This document shows positions 46,626 to 57,737 of a stretch of DNA of 64,000 nt, piece after piece; position 1 is the stretch's first letter; every line of letters begins with the position of its first letter. Made by a program: the position numbers and the translations under genes. This DNA is from Pseudomonas fluvialis (GTDB taxonomy: Bacteria; Pseudomonadota; Gammaproteobacteria; Pseudomonadales; Pseudomonadaceae). Below the pieces are notes generated by a model. That model ran no database searches. It saw only the letters and a program-made list of their open reading frames with translations, and was not told the DNA's origin. The stretch is from contig NZ_JACHLL010000005.1 of assembly GCF_014207935.1 (NCBI RefSeq), positions 248,001 to 312,000 on the forward strand, given 5' to 3'.

Positions 46626-47075
46626 ATGCTCGACTACCTGCAGCACCTGTCGTACTGGGATTGGCTGGGCCTGGGCACCCTGCTGCTGATCCTCGAGGTG
46701 TTCGGCGCCGGCGGCTACCTGCTGTGGGTCGGCATCGCCGCCGCCAGCGTCGGCGTGCTGACCTTCATCTTCCCCGGTCTGGACTGGACCTGGCAGTTCC
46801 TCCTGTTCGGCCTGTTCTCGGTGCTCAGCGCCGTGCTCTGGTGGCGGCGCCAGCGTGACAGCGCCAAGACCAGCGACCAGCCGGGACTGAACCAGCGCGG
46901 CAGCGAGCTGCTCGGGCGCCAGTTCAGCCTGCACGAGCCGATCATCGCCGGGCGCGGCAAGATCAAAGCCGGTGACACGCTGTGGCTGGTGATCGGTCCC
47001 GACCTGCCGGCGGGCAGCTCGGTGCGAGTGATCGGTCAGGAAGGTGTATTGCTCAAGGTGGAAGCCATCAGATAG
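46626..47075 (+). CDS. NfeD-family membrane protein
   Basis: A 149-residue short NfeD protein. Membrane segments cover about 12-70 (LLLILEVFGAGGYLLWVGIA, then FLLFGLFSVLSAVLWW). The C-terminal OB-fold (about 90-149) has GRGKIKAGDTLWLVIGPDLP and RVIGQEGVLLKVEAI. It is translated from a start 3 bp after the SPFH gene, and such pairs act together in membrane quality control. The protease domain of long NfeD forms is absent. Confidence 0.9.
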   Translation: MLDYLQHLSYWDWLGLGTLLLILEVFGAGGYLLWVGIAAASVGVLTFIFPGLDWTWQFLLFGLFSVLSAVLWWRRQRDSAKTSDQPGLNQRGSELLGRQFSLHEPIIAGRGKIKAGDTLWLVIGPDLPAGSSVRVIGQEGVLLKVEAIR

Positions 47076-47138
47076 CACCATCGTTCCAGCTCATGCATGA
47101 TGTCGCCGCGACGCCCCATAAGAACAAGAGAGTCGACC

Positions 47139-48164
47139 ATGCAGCATGAAATCCTCGCGCCCCTGCCCCTGCACCGCGCCGACGGTCAGCTCAACCAGCC
47201 GGGCTGGGCGCGCCTGGCCTACTGGCAATATCAGCGCAGCGCGGTGCCGGCGAGCAGTTGGCGGATCAAGGAGTGGGACTACTACGCGGTGGTTTCGCCC
47301 GAGGGTTTTGCCTTCAGCCTGACCGCCAGCAACCTCGGCTATGCCGGCCTCTATGCCCTCTGCGTGGTCGACCTGAATCAGGGCCGTTTCTGGCAGATTG
47401 ATGCCCTGCAGGCCCTGCCCCTGAGGCGTCACGCCTTTCCGGAAAGCGCAGACAGCGGCAGCATCCGTTTTCGCAACAACAACCTCGACCTGCACATCCA
47501 GCGCATCGACGGCGAGCACCGCCTGCGTTTTGCCAGCCCGCGCATGGCCGGCCCGCACGGCAAGGGCATCGACGGTGAGCTGTATTTCCGCCAGCCTCCG
47601 CAGGAATCGCTCAACATCGCCACCGCCTGGCCGAACAGCAAGGCCTTCTACTACAACACCAAACTCAACTGCATGGCGGTGAGTGGCGAGTTCCGCCACG
47701 CTGGCAAGCATTACCAGTTGAGCCCGGTGCGCGATCTCGGCGTACTCGACTGGGGACGCGGTGTCTGGACCTACCGCAACACCTGGTACTGGGCCTCGGC
47801 CTCCGGCTTCGTCGATGGCGAAGCGTTCGGCTTCAACTTCGGCTACGGCTTCAGTGACCGCAGCCCGGCCAGCGAGAACCTGCTGCTGTACCGCGGCCGC
47901 GCGCACAAGCTTGACCAGATCATCTTTCACTTCGACCGCCGCAACTGGCTCAAGCCCTGGCGCATCAGCAGCAACGATGGTCGCGTCGAGCTGGAGTTCA
48001 TTCCGCGGGTCGACCGCAATAGCCACTTCAATGCCCTGCTGATCGCCTCCGAACAGCATCAGGTGTTCGGCCACTACCGTGGCCACGTCACCCTGGACAA
48101 CGGTCAGGTGCTGCAACTCGGCCACCTGCCCGGCTTCGCCGAGGAAGTGCGCAACCGCTGGTGA
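47139..48164 (+). CDS. DUF2804-family protein
   Basis: A 341-residue protein starting at MQHEILAPLPLHRADGQL, preceded by AAGAG. It is rich in aromatic residues and beta strands (WRIKEWDYYAVV, VLDWGRGVWTYRNTWYWAS, FNFGYGFSDRSPASEN), the pattern of DUF2804, which is related to calycin/CrtC-like lipid-related folds. No signal peptide and no clear catalytic site. Function unknown. It follows the SPFH-NfeD pair on the same strand by 63 bp, which may hint at a membrane-lipid connection, but this is inference. Confidence 0.78.
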   Translation: MQHEILAPLPLHRADGQLNQPGWARLAYWQYQRSAVPASSWRIKEWDYYAVVSPEGFAFSLTASNLGYAGLYALCVVDLNQGRFWQIDALQALPLRRHAFPESADSGSIRFRNNNLDLHIQRIDGEHRLRFASPRMAGPHGKGIDGELYFRQPPQESLNIATAWPNSKAFYYNTKLNCMAVSGEFRHAGKHYQLSPVRDLGVLDWGRGVWTYRNTWYWASASGFVDGEAFGFNFGYGFSDRSPASENLLLYRGRAHKLDQIIFHFDRRNWLKPWRISSNDGRVELEFIPRVDRNSHFNALLIASEQHQVFGHYRGHVTLDNGQVLQLGHLPGFAEEVRNRW

Positions 48165-48249
48165 ATGCCGCGAATGCGCAGCCGTACCCACTGCGGCGCG
48201 CCAGCGGCTGCTAGGCTGCGCGCTCCCTCATTTCGACAAGGAGCGTTGC

Positions 48250-48480
48250 ATGCCCTCTTCCCTCTATCCGCTGCGCTGGGTGCTGATCCTACTGATCGCC
48301 TTCCAGGTGTTCTGGCTGGCCAGCGACCTGTTCGGCAGCCTGTTCAACCTGCCGCTCTACGAACTGATTCCCGATGCTGCCTGGAGCGCCCTGCGTCTGG
48401 GCAGCAACTGCCTGGAGCTGGTGTTCTACGTCATGCTGCTGGGACTGTTGGGCAAGCTGGCATTCAAGCCGGAAGCCTGA
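48250..48480 (+). CDS. Small two-segment membrane protein, unknown function
   Basis: A 76-residue protein with two predicted membrane helices (about 9-28, VLILLIAFQVFWLASDLFG, and about 53-70, LELVFYVMLLGLLGKL) and almost no other features. ATG 48250 has a strong AAGGAG 6 bp upstream, supporting it as a real gene. It follows the DUF2804 gene by 85 bp and is closed by a strong terminator. No family was recognised. Confidence 0.7.
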   Translation: MPSSLYPLRWVLILLIAFQVFWLASDLFGSLFNLPLYELIPDAAWSALRLGSNCLELVFYVMLLGLLGKLAFKPEA

Positions 48481-48495
48481 ACCATATACTGAAAC

Positions 48496-48523
48496 GACAA
48501 GGCCGCCCGAGGGCGGCCTTGTC
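48496..48523 (+). terminator. Bidirectional hairpin terminator
   Basis: A 13-bp self-complementary arm pair GACAAGGCCGCCC / GGGCGGCCTTGTC with a minimal GA loop, between the small membrane protein gene (+) and gcvP (-), 15 bp from each stop. Arms contain the same 11-bp sequence as the hairpin at 10247-10272. Confidence 0.85.
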
Positions 48524-48538
48524 ATTGCTGCGGCAGGC

Positions 48539-51412
<2,874 letters not shown>

Positions 51413-51433
51413 GAAGGTGGACCTCGGAAAAAG

Positions 51434-51460
51434 ACAAAGCCCCGACGAATCAGGGCTTTG
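51434..51460 (-). terminator. Intrinsic terminator/attenuator between gcvH and gcvP
   Basis: On the minus strand, CAAAGCCC...GGGCTTTG forms an 8-bp stem with a 10-nt loop and is followed by TCTTTTTC. It lies 15 bp after the gcvH stop and 22 bp before the gcvP start. It would reduce gcvP transcription relative to gcvT-gcvH. Confidence 0.7.
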
Positions 51461-51475
51461 CGGAGATAACGGTGA

Positions 51476-51859
51476 TCAGGCGTTGCAGGCGGCAGCGTAG
51501 CCGTCGGCATCCAGCAGCTTGTCCAGTTCGGCGGCGTCGGCCGGCTTCACCTTGAAGAACCAGTTGGCGTAAGGATCGGCGTTGACCAGCTCGGGGCTGT
51601 CGACCAGCGCCTCGTTGACCGCGACGATCTCGCCGGCGATCGGGGTGTAGATGTCCGAAGCGGCCTTGACCGACTCGACCACACCGGCTTCCTGACCGGC
51701 GGCCAGCTCGGCGCCGACTTCCGGCAGCTCGACGAAGACCACGTCACCCAGGGCTTCCTGGGCATGGTCGGAAATACCGACGGTCACGGTGCCATCGGCT
51801 TCCAGGCGGGCCCATTCGTGGCTGGCGGCATAACGCAGATCGGCGGGGATATTGCTCAT
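51476..51859 (-). CDS. gcvH: Glycine cleavage system H protein
   Basis: A 127-residue lipoyl carrier that shuttles the aminomethyl group between GcvP, GcvT and the L-protein. The lipoylation site is K65 in [15 protein letters not shown]. The N-terminal [18 protein letters not shown] and C-terminal [14 protein letters not shown] are family hallmarks. It lies between gcvT (50 bp upstream) and gcvP. Confidence 0.97.
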   Translation of the reverse strand: MSNIPADLRYAASHEWARLEADGTVTVGISDHAQEALGDVVFVELPEVGAELAAGQEAGVVESVKAASDIYTPIAGEIVAVNEALVDSPELVNADPYANWFFKVKPADAAELDKLLDADGYAAACNA

Positions 51860-51909
51860 GGGATCATCCTCAAAAAAGTGTCCAACGGCGCGTAGCCGTC
51901 AAGAATAGG

Positions 51910-52992
51910 TCAAATCAGCGCTTTGCCGTGGCGAACGAAGTTGGCCTGCACCACGCGCACGGGGAACCACTTGCCACGGATTTCCACCTCGGCGCGGTCG
52001 CCGGTACCCGCCGGCACGCGGGCCAGGGCGATGGATTTGCCGAGGGTCGGGGAGAAGCTGCCACTGGTGATCTCGCCTTCACCGACGCCTTCAACGCGCA
52101 CCACCTGGTGGGCGCGCAGCACGCCGCGCTCTTCCAACACCAGGCCGACCAGCTTGGGCTGATCACCGGCGGCACGCTGAGCTTCGAGCACGGCACGGCC
52201 GACGAACTGGCGCTCGGCCGGCTCCCAGGCGATGGTCCAGCCCATATTGGCCGCCAGCGGCGAGACTTCTTCGGTCATGTCCTGGCCATAGAGGTTCATC
52301 CCGGCTTCCAGGCGCAGGGTGTCGCGCGCACCGAGACCGGCCGGCGCGATGCCCGCACCCACCAGCTCGTTGAGGAAGCCCGGAGCCTGTTCGGCCGGCA
52401 GCATGATTTCCAGACCGTCCTCACCGGTGTAGCCGGTGCGGGCGATGAACCAGTCGCCTTCCGGCAGACCCTGGAACGGTTTCAATTCATGGATCAGCGC
52501 GGCGCGCGCGGCGGAGACCAACTCGGCGGTCTTGGCGCGGGCCTGAGGGCCCTGCACGGCGAGCATGGCCAGACCGGCCTGATGCTGCAGGGCAACGTCG
52601 AAGCCAGCGCTCTGCTGCTGCATCCAGGCCAGGTCCTTGTCGCGGGTGGAAGCGTTGACCACCACGCGGTAACCCTCGGCGGTGAGGTAGACGATCAGGT
52701 CGTCGATCACCCCGCCCTGTTCATTGAGCATGCCGCTGTAGAGCGCCTTGCCCAGCACCTGCAGGCGCTCGACATCGTTGGCCAGCAAGTGCTGCAGGTA
52801 GGCCTTGGCCTGGCTGCCAGTCACGTCGACCACGGTCATGTGGGACACGTCGAACACACCGCAGTCGCGACGCACCTGGTGGTGCTCCTCAACCTGCGAG
52901 CCGTAGTGCAACGGCATGTCCCAGCCGCCGAAATCGACGATCTTGGCGCCAAGGGCGACGTGCAGGTCATACAGGGGGGTACGCTGTCCCAT
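51910..52992 (-). CDS. gcvT: Glycine cleavage system aminomethyltransferase (T-protein)
   Basis: A 360-residue tetrahydrofolate-dependent enzyme that releases ammonia and forms 5,10-methylene-THF. The start [12 protein letters not shown] has GGAG 7 bp ahead and gives the usual length; the upstream in-frame start does not. Motifs: [43 protein letters not shown] and [20 protein letters not shown]. First gene of gcvT-gcvH-gcvP. No glycine riboswitch was recognised in the 119 bp upstream. Confidence 0.96.
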   Translation of the reverse strand: MGQRTPLYDLHVALGAKIVDFGGWDMPLHYGSQVEEHHQVRRDCGVFDVSHMTVVDVTGSQAKAYLQHLLANDVERLQVLGKALYSGMLNEQGGVIDDLIVYLTAEGYRVVVNASTRDKDLAWMQQQSAGFDVALQHQAGLAMLAVQGPQARAKTAELVSAARAALIHELKPFQGLPEGDWFIARTGYTGEDGLEIMLPAEQAPGFLNELVGAGIAPAGLGARDTLRLEAGMNLYGQDMTEEVSPLAANMGWTIAWEPAERQFVGRAVLEAQRAAGDQPKLVGLVLEERGVLRAHQVVRVEGVGEGEITSGSFSPTLGKSIALARVPAGTGDRAEVEIRGKWFPVRVVQANFVRHGKALI

Positions 52993-53111
52993 GCAAAGCT
53001 CCGGAATATCGATCGGATGACGCTCGCCGGCGGACCGGCGAGAAGCGGCGCGCATTGTAGCCGCTGGCGGGGGGTTCGGTCACCCCAGGCGACGGGCGCG
53101 CTCCTGCAGAC

Positions 53112-54731
53112 TCAGTGCCCGGGACGCCGCGCCGAGCGGCGGATCAGCAGGATCACCGGTAGAAGACCGACCAGCATCAGGCTCAACGCCGGCAGCGAGG
53201 CGCGTGCCCACTCCCCCTCGCTGGTCATCTCAAACACGCGCACGGCCAGGGTGTCCCAGCCGAAGGGGCGCATCAGCAGGGTGGCGGGCATTTCCTTGAG
53301 CACATCGACGAATACCAGCAGCGCGGCGCTAAGGACACCCGGCAACAGCAGCGGCAAATAGACGCGGCCAAACAGTCGTAGGCCGCCGGCGCCGAGGCTG
53401 CGCGAGGCCTCCGGCAGGGACGGACGAATCCGCGCCAGGCTGCCTTCGAGAGGACCGTAAGCCACCGCCATAAAGCGGATCACGTAGGCCAGCAACAGCG
53501 CTGCCAGGCTGCCCAGCAGCAGAGGCTTGCCGGCGCCGCCCAGGGCCTGGGACAACGGGATCACCAGCTGATTATCCAGATAACTGAAGGCCAGCATGAT
53601 CGACACCGCCAGCATCGAACCGGGCAACGCATAGCCCAGGTTGGCCAGCCCCACCAGGCTGCGCATCGGGCGCGTCGGCGTCTGCCGCCGGGCAAAGGCC
53701 AGCAGCAGCGCCAGCGCCACGGTGAACAGGGCGGCCAGGGCGCCGAGGTAGAGGGTGTGGCCGATCAGGCCGAGGTAGCGCTCGTCGATATCGAAACGCC
53801 CGCGCTGCCAGAACCACACCAGCAGTTGCAGCAGAGGCACCACGAAGGCGCAGAGGAACACCAGCGCACACCAGCTGCTCGCGGCCAGCGCCTTCCAGCC
53901 GCGCAGGCGGTACAGCGCCTGACTGCGTGCGCGCTCCTGCACCGGACGGGTCGCGCCACGGGCACGACGCTCGCCATAGAGCACCAGCATCACCGCCAAC
54001 AACAGCAGACTGGCCAGCTGGGTCGCGCTCTGCAGGCTGTAGAAGCTGTACCAGGTCTTGTAGATGGCCGTGGTGAAGGTATCGAAGTTGAAGGCCGCCA
54101 CCGCGCCGAAGTCGGCCAGGGTCTCCATGATCGCCAGCGCCAGCCCGGCACCGATGGCCGGCCGCGCCATCGGCAGGGCCACCCGCCAGAAGGCCTGCCA
54201 GGGCGACAGCCCGAGCACCCTTGCCGCCTCCATCAGGCCGCGTCCCTGAGCCAGGAAGGCGCCGCGGGCGAGCAGGTAGACGTAGGGGTAAAACACCAGC
54301 ACCAGCACCACGATCACACCGCCGGTGGAGCGCACCCGCGGCAGTCTGAGCCCGCTGCCGAACCACTCACGCAGCAGCGTCTGCACTGGCCCGGCAAAGT
54401 CCAGCAGACCAATAAAGACAAACGCCAGCACATAGGCCGGGATAGCAAAGGGCAGCATCAGCGCCCAGTCCAGCCAGCGCCGCCCCGGAAATTCGCACAG
54501 CGCCGTGAGCCAGGCCAGGCTCACACCGAGGACGACCACGCCGATGGCCACCCCCAACACCAAGGTCAGGGTGTTGCCCAGCAGGCGCGGCAGCTGGGTC
54601 TCCCACAGGTGCGCCCAGATCGCCGCATCCACCTCGTGCCAGGCCAGTAGCATGACCGACAGCGGCAGCAGCACCAGCAAGGCAATGGTGGCAGCGATGG
54701 GGTACCAGCGGCGCTGGGCGGGATGGGCCAC
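53112..54731 (-). CDS. Fe(III)-type ABC transporter permease (FbpB/SfuB/HitB family)
   Basis: A 539-residue inner-membrane permease made of two fused six-helix halves, as in FbpB/SfuB. EAARVLGLSPWQAFWRVALPMARP in the first half (shown in part: EAARVLGLSPWQAF) and EASRSLGAGGLRLFGRVYLP in the second are the EAA loops that dock the ATPase. The start is GTG with GAGGA 6 bp upstream. It is preceded by its binding-protein gene on the same strand, with a terminator-like hairpin in the gap. No ATPase gene adjoins. Confidence 0.9.
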   Translation of the reverse strand: MAHPAQRRWYPIAATIALLVLLPLSVMLLAWHEVDAAIWAHLWETQLPRLLGNTLTLVLGVAIGVVVLGVSLAWLTALCEFPGRRWLDWALMLPFAIPAYVLAFVFIGLLDFAGPVQTLLREWFGSGLRLPRVRSTGGVIVVLVLVFYPYVYLLARGAFLAQGRGLMEAARVLGLSPWQAFWRVALPMARPAIGAGLALAIMETLADFGAVAAFNFDTFTTAIYKTWYSFYSLQSATQLASLLLLAVMLVLYGERRARGATRPVQERARSQALYRLRGWKALAASSWCALVFLCAFVVPLLQLLVWFWQRGRFDIDERYLGLIGHTLYLGALAALFTVALALLLAFARRQTPTRPMRSLVGLANLGYALPGSMLAVSIMLAFSYLDNQLVIPLSQALGGAGKPLLLGSLAALLLAYVIRFMAVAYGPLEGSLARIRPSLPEASRSLGAGGLRLFGRVYLPLLLPGVLSAALLVFVDVLKEMPATLLMRPFGWDTLAVRVFEMTSEGEWARASLPALSLMLVGLLPVILLIRRSARRPGH

Positions 54732-54757
54732 GCAAGATCCTCAACTAGAAAACACGA

Positions 54758-54779
54758 CGCCCCAGCTTGAGCCGGGGCG
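54758..54779 (-). terminator. Terminator/attenuator between binding protein and permease genes
   Basis: On the minus strand CGCCCCGGC-TCAA-GCTGGGGCG (one G-T pair) is followed by TCGTGTTTTC, 51 bp after the binding-protein stop. Such sites typically lower permease expression relative to the abundant binding protein. Confidence 0.7.
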
Positions 54780-54830
54780 CCGAGTATAACGGGGAAGATT
54801 CAGGCTTGAGTGCGTCTCAGCCGGCGTTGA

Positions 54831-55832
54831 TCAGTTCCAGCCGGCGCGATCCATCAGCATGGTCGCCTCGGCCTGACGCTTGCCGGCCACTTCCATCGGC
54901 ACACTGTCGGCCTTGAAGCTGCCCCAGGCAGCGACTTCGGCAGACGGCTTGATCGCTGGGTTGGCCGGGTATTCCTGATTCACATCGGCGAACAGGCTCT
55001 GCGCCTCGGCGCTGGTCATCCACTCCAGCAGCTTCTGCGCCTCGGCGGCGTGCGGGGCATGGGCGGTGACGCCGGCGCCCGACATATTCACGTGCACGCC
55101 ACGGTCGGCCTGGTTCGGCCAGAAGGGCTTCACTTTCAGCGACGGCTGCTGCTTGTGCAGACGGCCGTAGTAGTAGGTGTTGGCCATGCCCACGTCGCAC
55201 TGACCGGCATCGATGGCCTGCAGCAGCGCGGTGTCATCGGCGAACACATCGGTGGCCAGATTGTTCATCCAGCCTTTGATGATTTCCTCGGTCTTGGCCG
55301 CACCATGGGCCTCGATCAGGGTGGCGGTCAGCGACTGGTTGTAGACCTTCTTGCTGGTGCGCAGGCACAGACGGCCTTCCCAGTTGCTGTCGGCCAGGGC
55401 TTCGTAGGTCGACAGTTCTTCCGGCTTCACGCGCTCGGTGGAGTAGAAGATGGTCCGCGCGCGCAGCGACAGGCCAGTCCAGGCGCCGGTGCTGGAACGG
55501 TACTGGGCCGGAATATTCGCCTCGATCACCTCGGACTTGAGCGGCTTGAGCACGCCCTCCTGCTCGGCCTGCCAGAGGTTGCCGGCATCGACGGTGATCA
55601 GCAGGTCGGCAGGCGTATTCGCACCCTCGGCTTTGAGGCGCGCCAGCAGCGGCGCTTCCTTGTCGGTGATGAACTTGATCGGCGTGCCGGTCTTGGCGGT
55701 ATAGGCATCGAAGACCGGCTTGATCAGCTCGTCGATCCGCGCGGAATAAACCACCAGTTCATCGGCGGCCAGGGCCGGAGCGGCAAGGGCAGAAAGACTC
55801 AGGGCAGCAAACAGCGACTGGCGGATCGACAT
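54831..55832 (-). CDS. Periplasmic Fe(III)-binding protein (FbpA/HitA family)
   Basis: A 333-residue periplasmic binding protein. It starts at [13 protein letters not shown] with a signal peptide cut near ALA (residue 22). The mature N-terminus [21 protein letters not shown] is typical of family 1 ferric-binding proteins. [12 protein letters not shown] contains the tyrosine pair that binds Fe(III). It partners the downstream fused permease for ferric iron uptake. A convincing Fur box was not found upstream, although the region is AT-rich and TGAGAAGG is present. Confidence 0.9.
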   Translation of the reverse strand: MSIRQSLFAALSLSALAAPALAADELVVYSARIDELIKPVFDAYTAKTGTPIKFITDKEAPLLARLKAEGANTPADLLITVDAGNLWQAEQEGVLKPLKSEVIEANIPAQYRSSTGAWTGLSLRARTIFYSTERVKPEELSTYEALADSNWEGRLCLRTSKKVYNQSLTATLIEAHGAAKTEEIIKGWMNNLATDVFADDTALLQAIDAGQCDVGMANTYYYGRLHKQQPSLKVKPFWPNQADRGVHVNMSGAGVTAHAPHAAEAQKLLEWMTSAEAQSLFADVNQEYPANPAIKPSAEVAAWGSFKADSVPMEVAGKRQAEATMLMDRAGWN

Positions 55833-55963
55833 GGCAACAGCCTCGGCAGTTGGAAAAGTTGGCGAATGATAGTTACTCCTATTCGCCTTCTCAATCATCT
55901 TGCCAGTACAGGCGTTACCGGGTGTTGCGCGAAATCAAGATTGCGGCATGCGCAGAACTGAAC

Positions 55964-57181
55964 TTAAGCGCGCGCCAGATCCGGCAGATCCCCCGACAAC
56001 CCCAACGCCTGACGCACGAACAGGCTCTTGGCCTCGGGCAGGCCGTCGACCCAGTTGAGGCCGGCATTGCGCGCCCAGCGCAGCGGCAGAGGATCGGCCT
56101 GGAACAAACGCTCGAAGCCTTCCATCGCGGCCATCATGGCCAGGTTGTGCGGCATGCGCCGGCGCTCGAAGCGGCTCAGGGTCTTCTCGCTGGTCAGCGA
56201 CTCGCCACGCTCCAGGGCATGCTGCAGCACCTCGGCCAGCACGGCGGCATCGAGGAAGCCGAGGTTGACGCCCTGCCCGGCCAGCGGGTGAATGGTGTGG
56301 GCGGCATCGCCGATCAGGGCCAGGCCAGGCTCGACATAACGCTTGGCATGCCGCTGACGCAGCGGCACGCAGACTCGTGGATCGGCCTGCTGCACTTCGC
56401 CCAGGCGCCATTCGAAGGCCTTGCCCAGCTCACGGCAGAAGGCCGCCTCGTCCAGCGCCATCAGGCGCTCCGCCTCGGCCGGTACTGTCGACCAGACGAT
56501 CGAGCACCAGCGCTCGTCGCCCTCGCGGTTGAGCGGCAGGAAGGCCAGCGGACCGTCATCGGTGAAACGCTGCCAGGCAGTACGCTGGTGCGGCTGGGCA
56601 CAGCGCACACTGGTGACGATGGCGTGGTGCAGGTAATCCCACTCGCGGGTGGCGCAACCGGCCAGACGGCGTACCGCCGAGTTGGCGCCATCGGCGGCCA
56701 CCAGCAGTGGCGCGCGCAGTTCGCGGCCATCGCTGAGGGTCAGCAGCCAGTCATCGCCGCTACGGCGCAGCTGCTCCAGACGGGCATTGGGCAGCAGGCC
56801 GATGTCGCTGTCGAACAGCGCTTCGAGCAGGGCATCCTGCACCACGCGGTTCTCGACGATATGACCGAGCACCTCGGCATGTACGCTGGCCGCGGCAAAG
56901 TGCACCGAGCCGGTTCCCGAACCATCCCACACCTGCATCTCGCGGTAGGGCGAGGTGCGCCGGGCGACGATGCCCGGCCAGGCGCCGAGACGCAGCAGCA
57001 CACGCCGGCTGGCTTCGGACAAGGCACTGACGCGCGGCTCGAAGGGCGCGCTGGCATCGAAAGGTTTCAGGCTGAGCGGGCCGCCATCCAGCAGCAGGAT
57101 GCTCAGGCCACTGTCCTTGAGCGCCAGGGCCAGGGCACTGCCCACCATGCCGGCGCCAACGATGATCAGATCCGCACGCAT
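55964..57181 (-). CDS. ubiI: Ubiquinone-synthesis FAD hydroxylase, UbiI/VisC type
   Basis: A 405-residue flavin monooxygenase of the UbiH/UbiI/UbiF family. N-terminal FAD motif LIIVGAGMVGSALALAL, middle LVAADGANSAVRRLAG, and the second FAD motif GDAAHTIHPLAGQGVNLG. By similarity to VisC-type proteins and its place two genes from ubiH, it probably performs C5 hydroxylation. UbiF-type C6 hydroxylation cannot be excluded on sequence alone. It is the last gene of the ygfB-pepP-ubiH-thioesterase-ubiI run. Confidence 0.85.
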   Translation of the reverse strand: MRADLIIVGAGMVGSALALALKDSGLSILLLDGGPLSLKPFDASAPFEPRVSALSEASRRVLLRLGAWPGIVARRTSPYREMQVWDGSGTGSVHFAAASVHAEVLGHIVENRVVQDALLEALFDSDIGLLPNARLEQLRRSGDDWLLTLSDGRELRAPLLVAADGANSAVRRLAGCATREWDYLHHAIVTSVRCAQPHQRTAWQRFTDDGPLAFLPLNREGDERWCSIVWSTVPAEAERLMALDEAAFCRELGKAFEWRLGEVQQADPRVCVPLRQRHAKRYVEPGLALIGDAAHTIHPLAGQGVNLGFLDAAVLAEVLQHALERGESLTSEKTLSRFERRRMPHNLAMMAAMEGFERLFQADPLPLRWARNAGLNWVDGLPEAKSLFVRQALGLSGDLPDLARA

Positions 57182-57190
57182 TGCTGTTCC

Positions 57191-57673
57191 TTAGGCCGCT
57201 TGCCGCACGCGCGGCTTGAGCCGCACGTAGAGAGTCTTGTGCACCCGCGCTACCAGGGTGCCGTCGCCATCATGCACGTCGACGTGCAGTTGTGGCAGGT
57301 ATTTGTCGCCGTCGGCGGTGTGCTGGCGAATCTCGTCAAGCAGTGCTTCGTCGATGCGGAAATCCGCATACACCGGGCCCTTGCCAGGCGCGATGAAGTC
57401 GATGCTGGCCGCCTTGTCCCAGACGATGTAATCGCTGCCCAGGTTTTCCATGACCATCAGCATGAAGAACGGATCGGTCATCGAATACAGCGAGCCGCCG
57501 AACTGGGTGCCAACATAGTTGCGGTTGTACCAGCCCAGCCCCATTTTCACCCGCACCTCGCGGAAGTCCCCAGCGATATGCTGGATGCGCACACCCGCGC
57601 CCAGGTAGGGCGGGTAGAAGTTCATTGCCCAGCGCAGCAGGCGCGCCTTGCGGGCCAGTTTGGCTTGTCTCAT
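57191..57673 (-). CDS. DUF4442-type hot-dog fold protein (putative thioesterase)
   Basis: A 160-residue protein with a predicted hot-dog fold: basic N-terminus, YPPYLGAGVRIQHIAGDFREV, the pseudo-helix GTQFGGSLYSMTDPFFMLMV and later strands. Families of this kind hydrolyse or bind acyl thioesters; the substrate is unknown. It lies between ubiH and ubiI, 9 bp upstream of ubiI, which suggests a role or at least co-expression with ubiquinone synthesis. ATG 57673 is preferred over a GTG one codon earlier. Confidence 0.75.
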   Translation of the reverse strand: MRQAKLARKARLLRWAMNFYPPYLGAGVRIQHIAGDFREVRVKMGLGWYNRNYVGTQFGGSLYSMTDPFFMLMVMENLGSDYIVWDKAASIDFIAPGKGPVYADFRIDEALLDEIRQHTADGDKYLPQLHVDVHDGDGTLVARVHKTLYVRLKPRVRQAA

Positions 57674-57737
57674 CACGTCTCTTCACGGGGCGCCAGCACG
57701 GCACCCGACAGCAGAATCATCTGCGACCGCATCATTA

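Noticed and set aside
52993..53111. Possible glycine riboswitch upstream of gcvT
   Set aside because: The intergenic space is only about 120 bp and lacks the tandem conserved aptamer cores.
55833..55963. Fur box upstream of the ferric-binding protein gene
   Set aside because: TGAGAAGG and ACTATCATTC are suggestive, but no 19-bp window matched the consensus convincingly.
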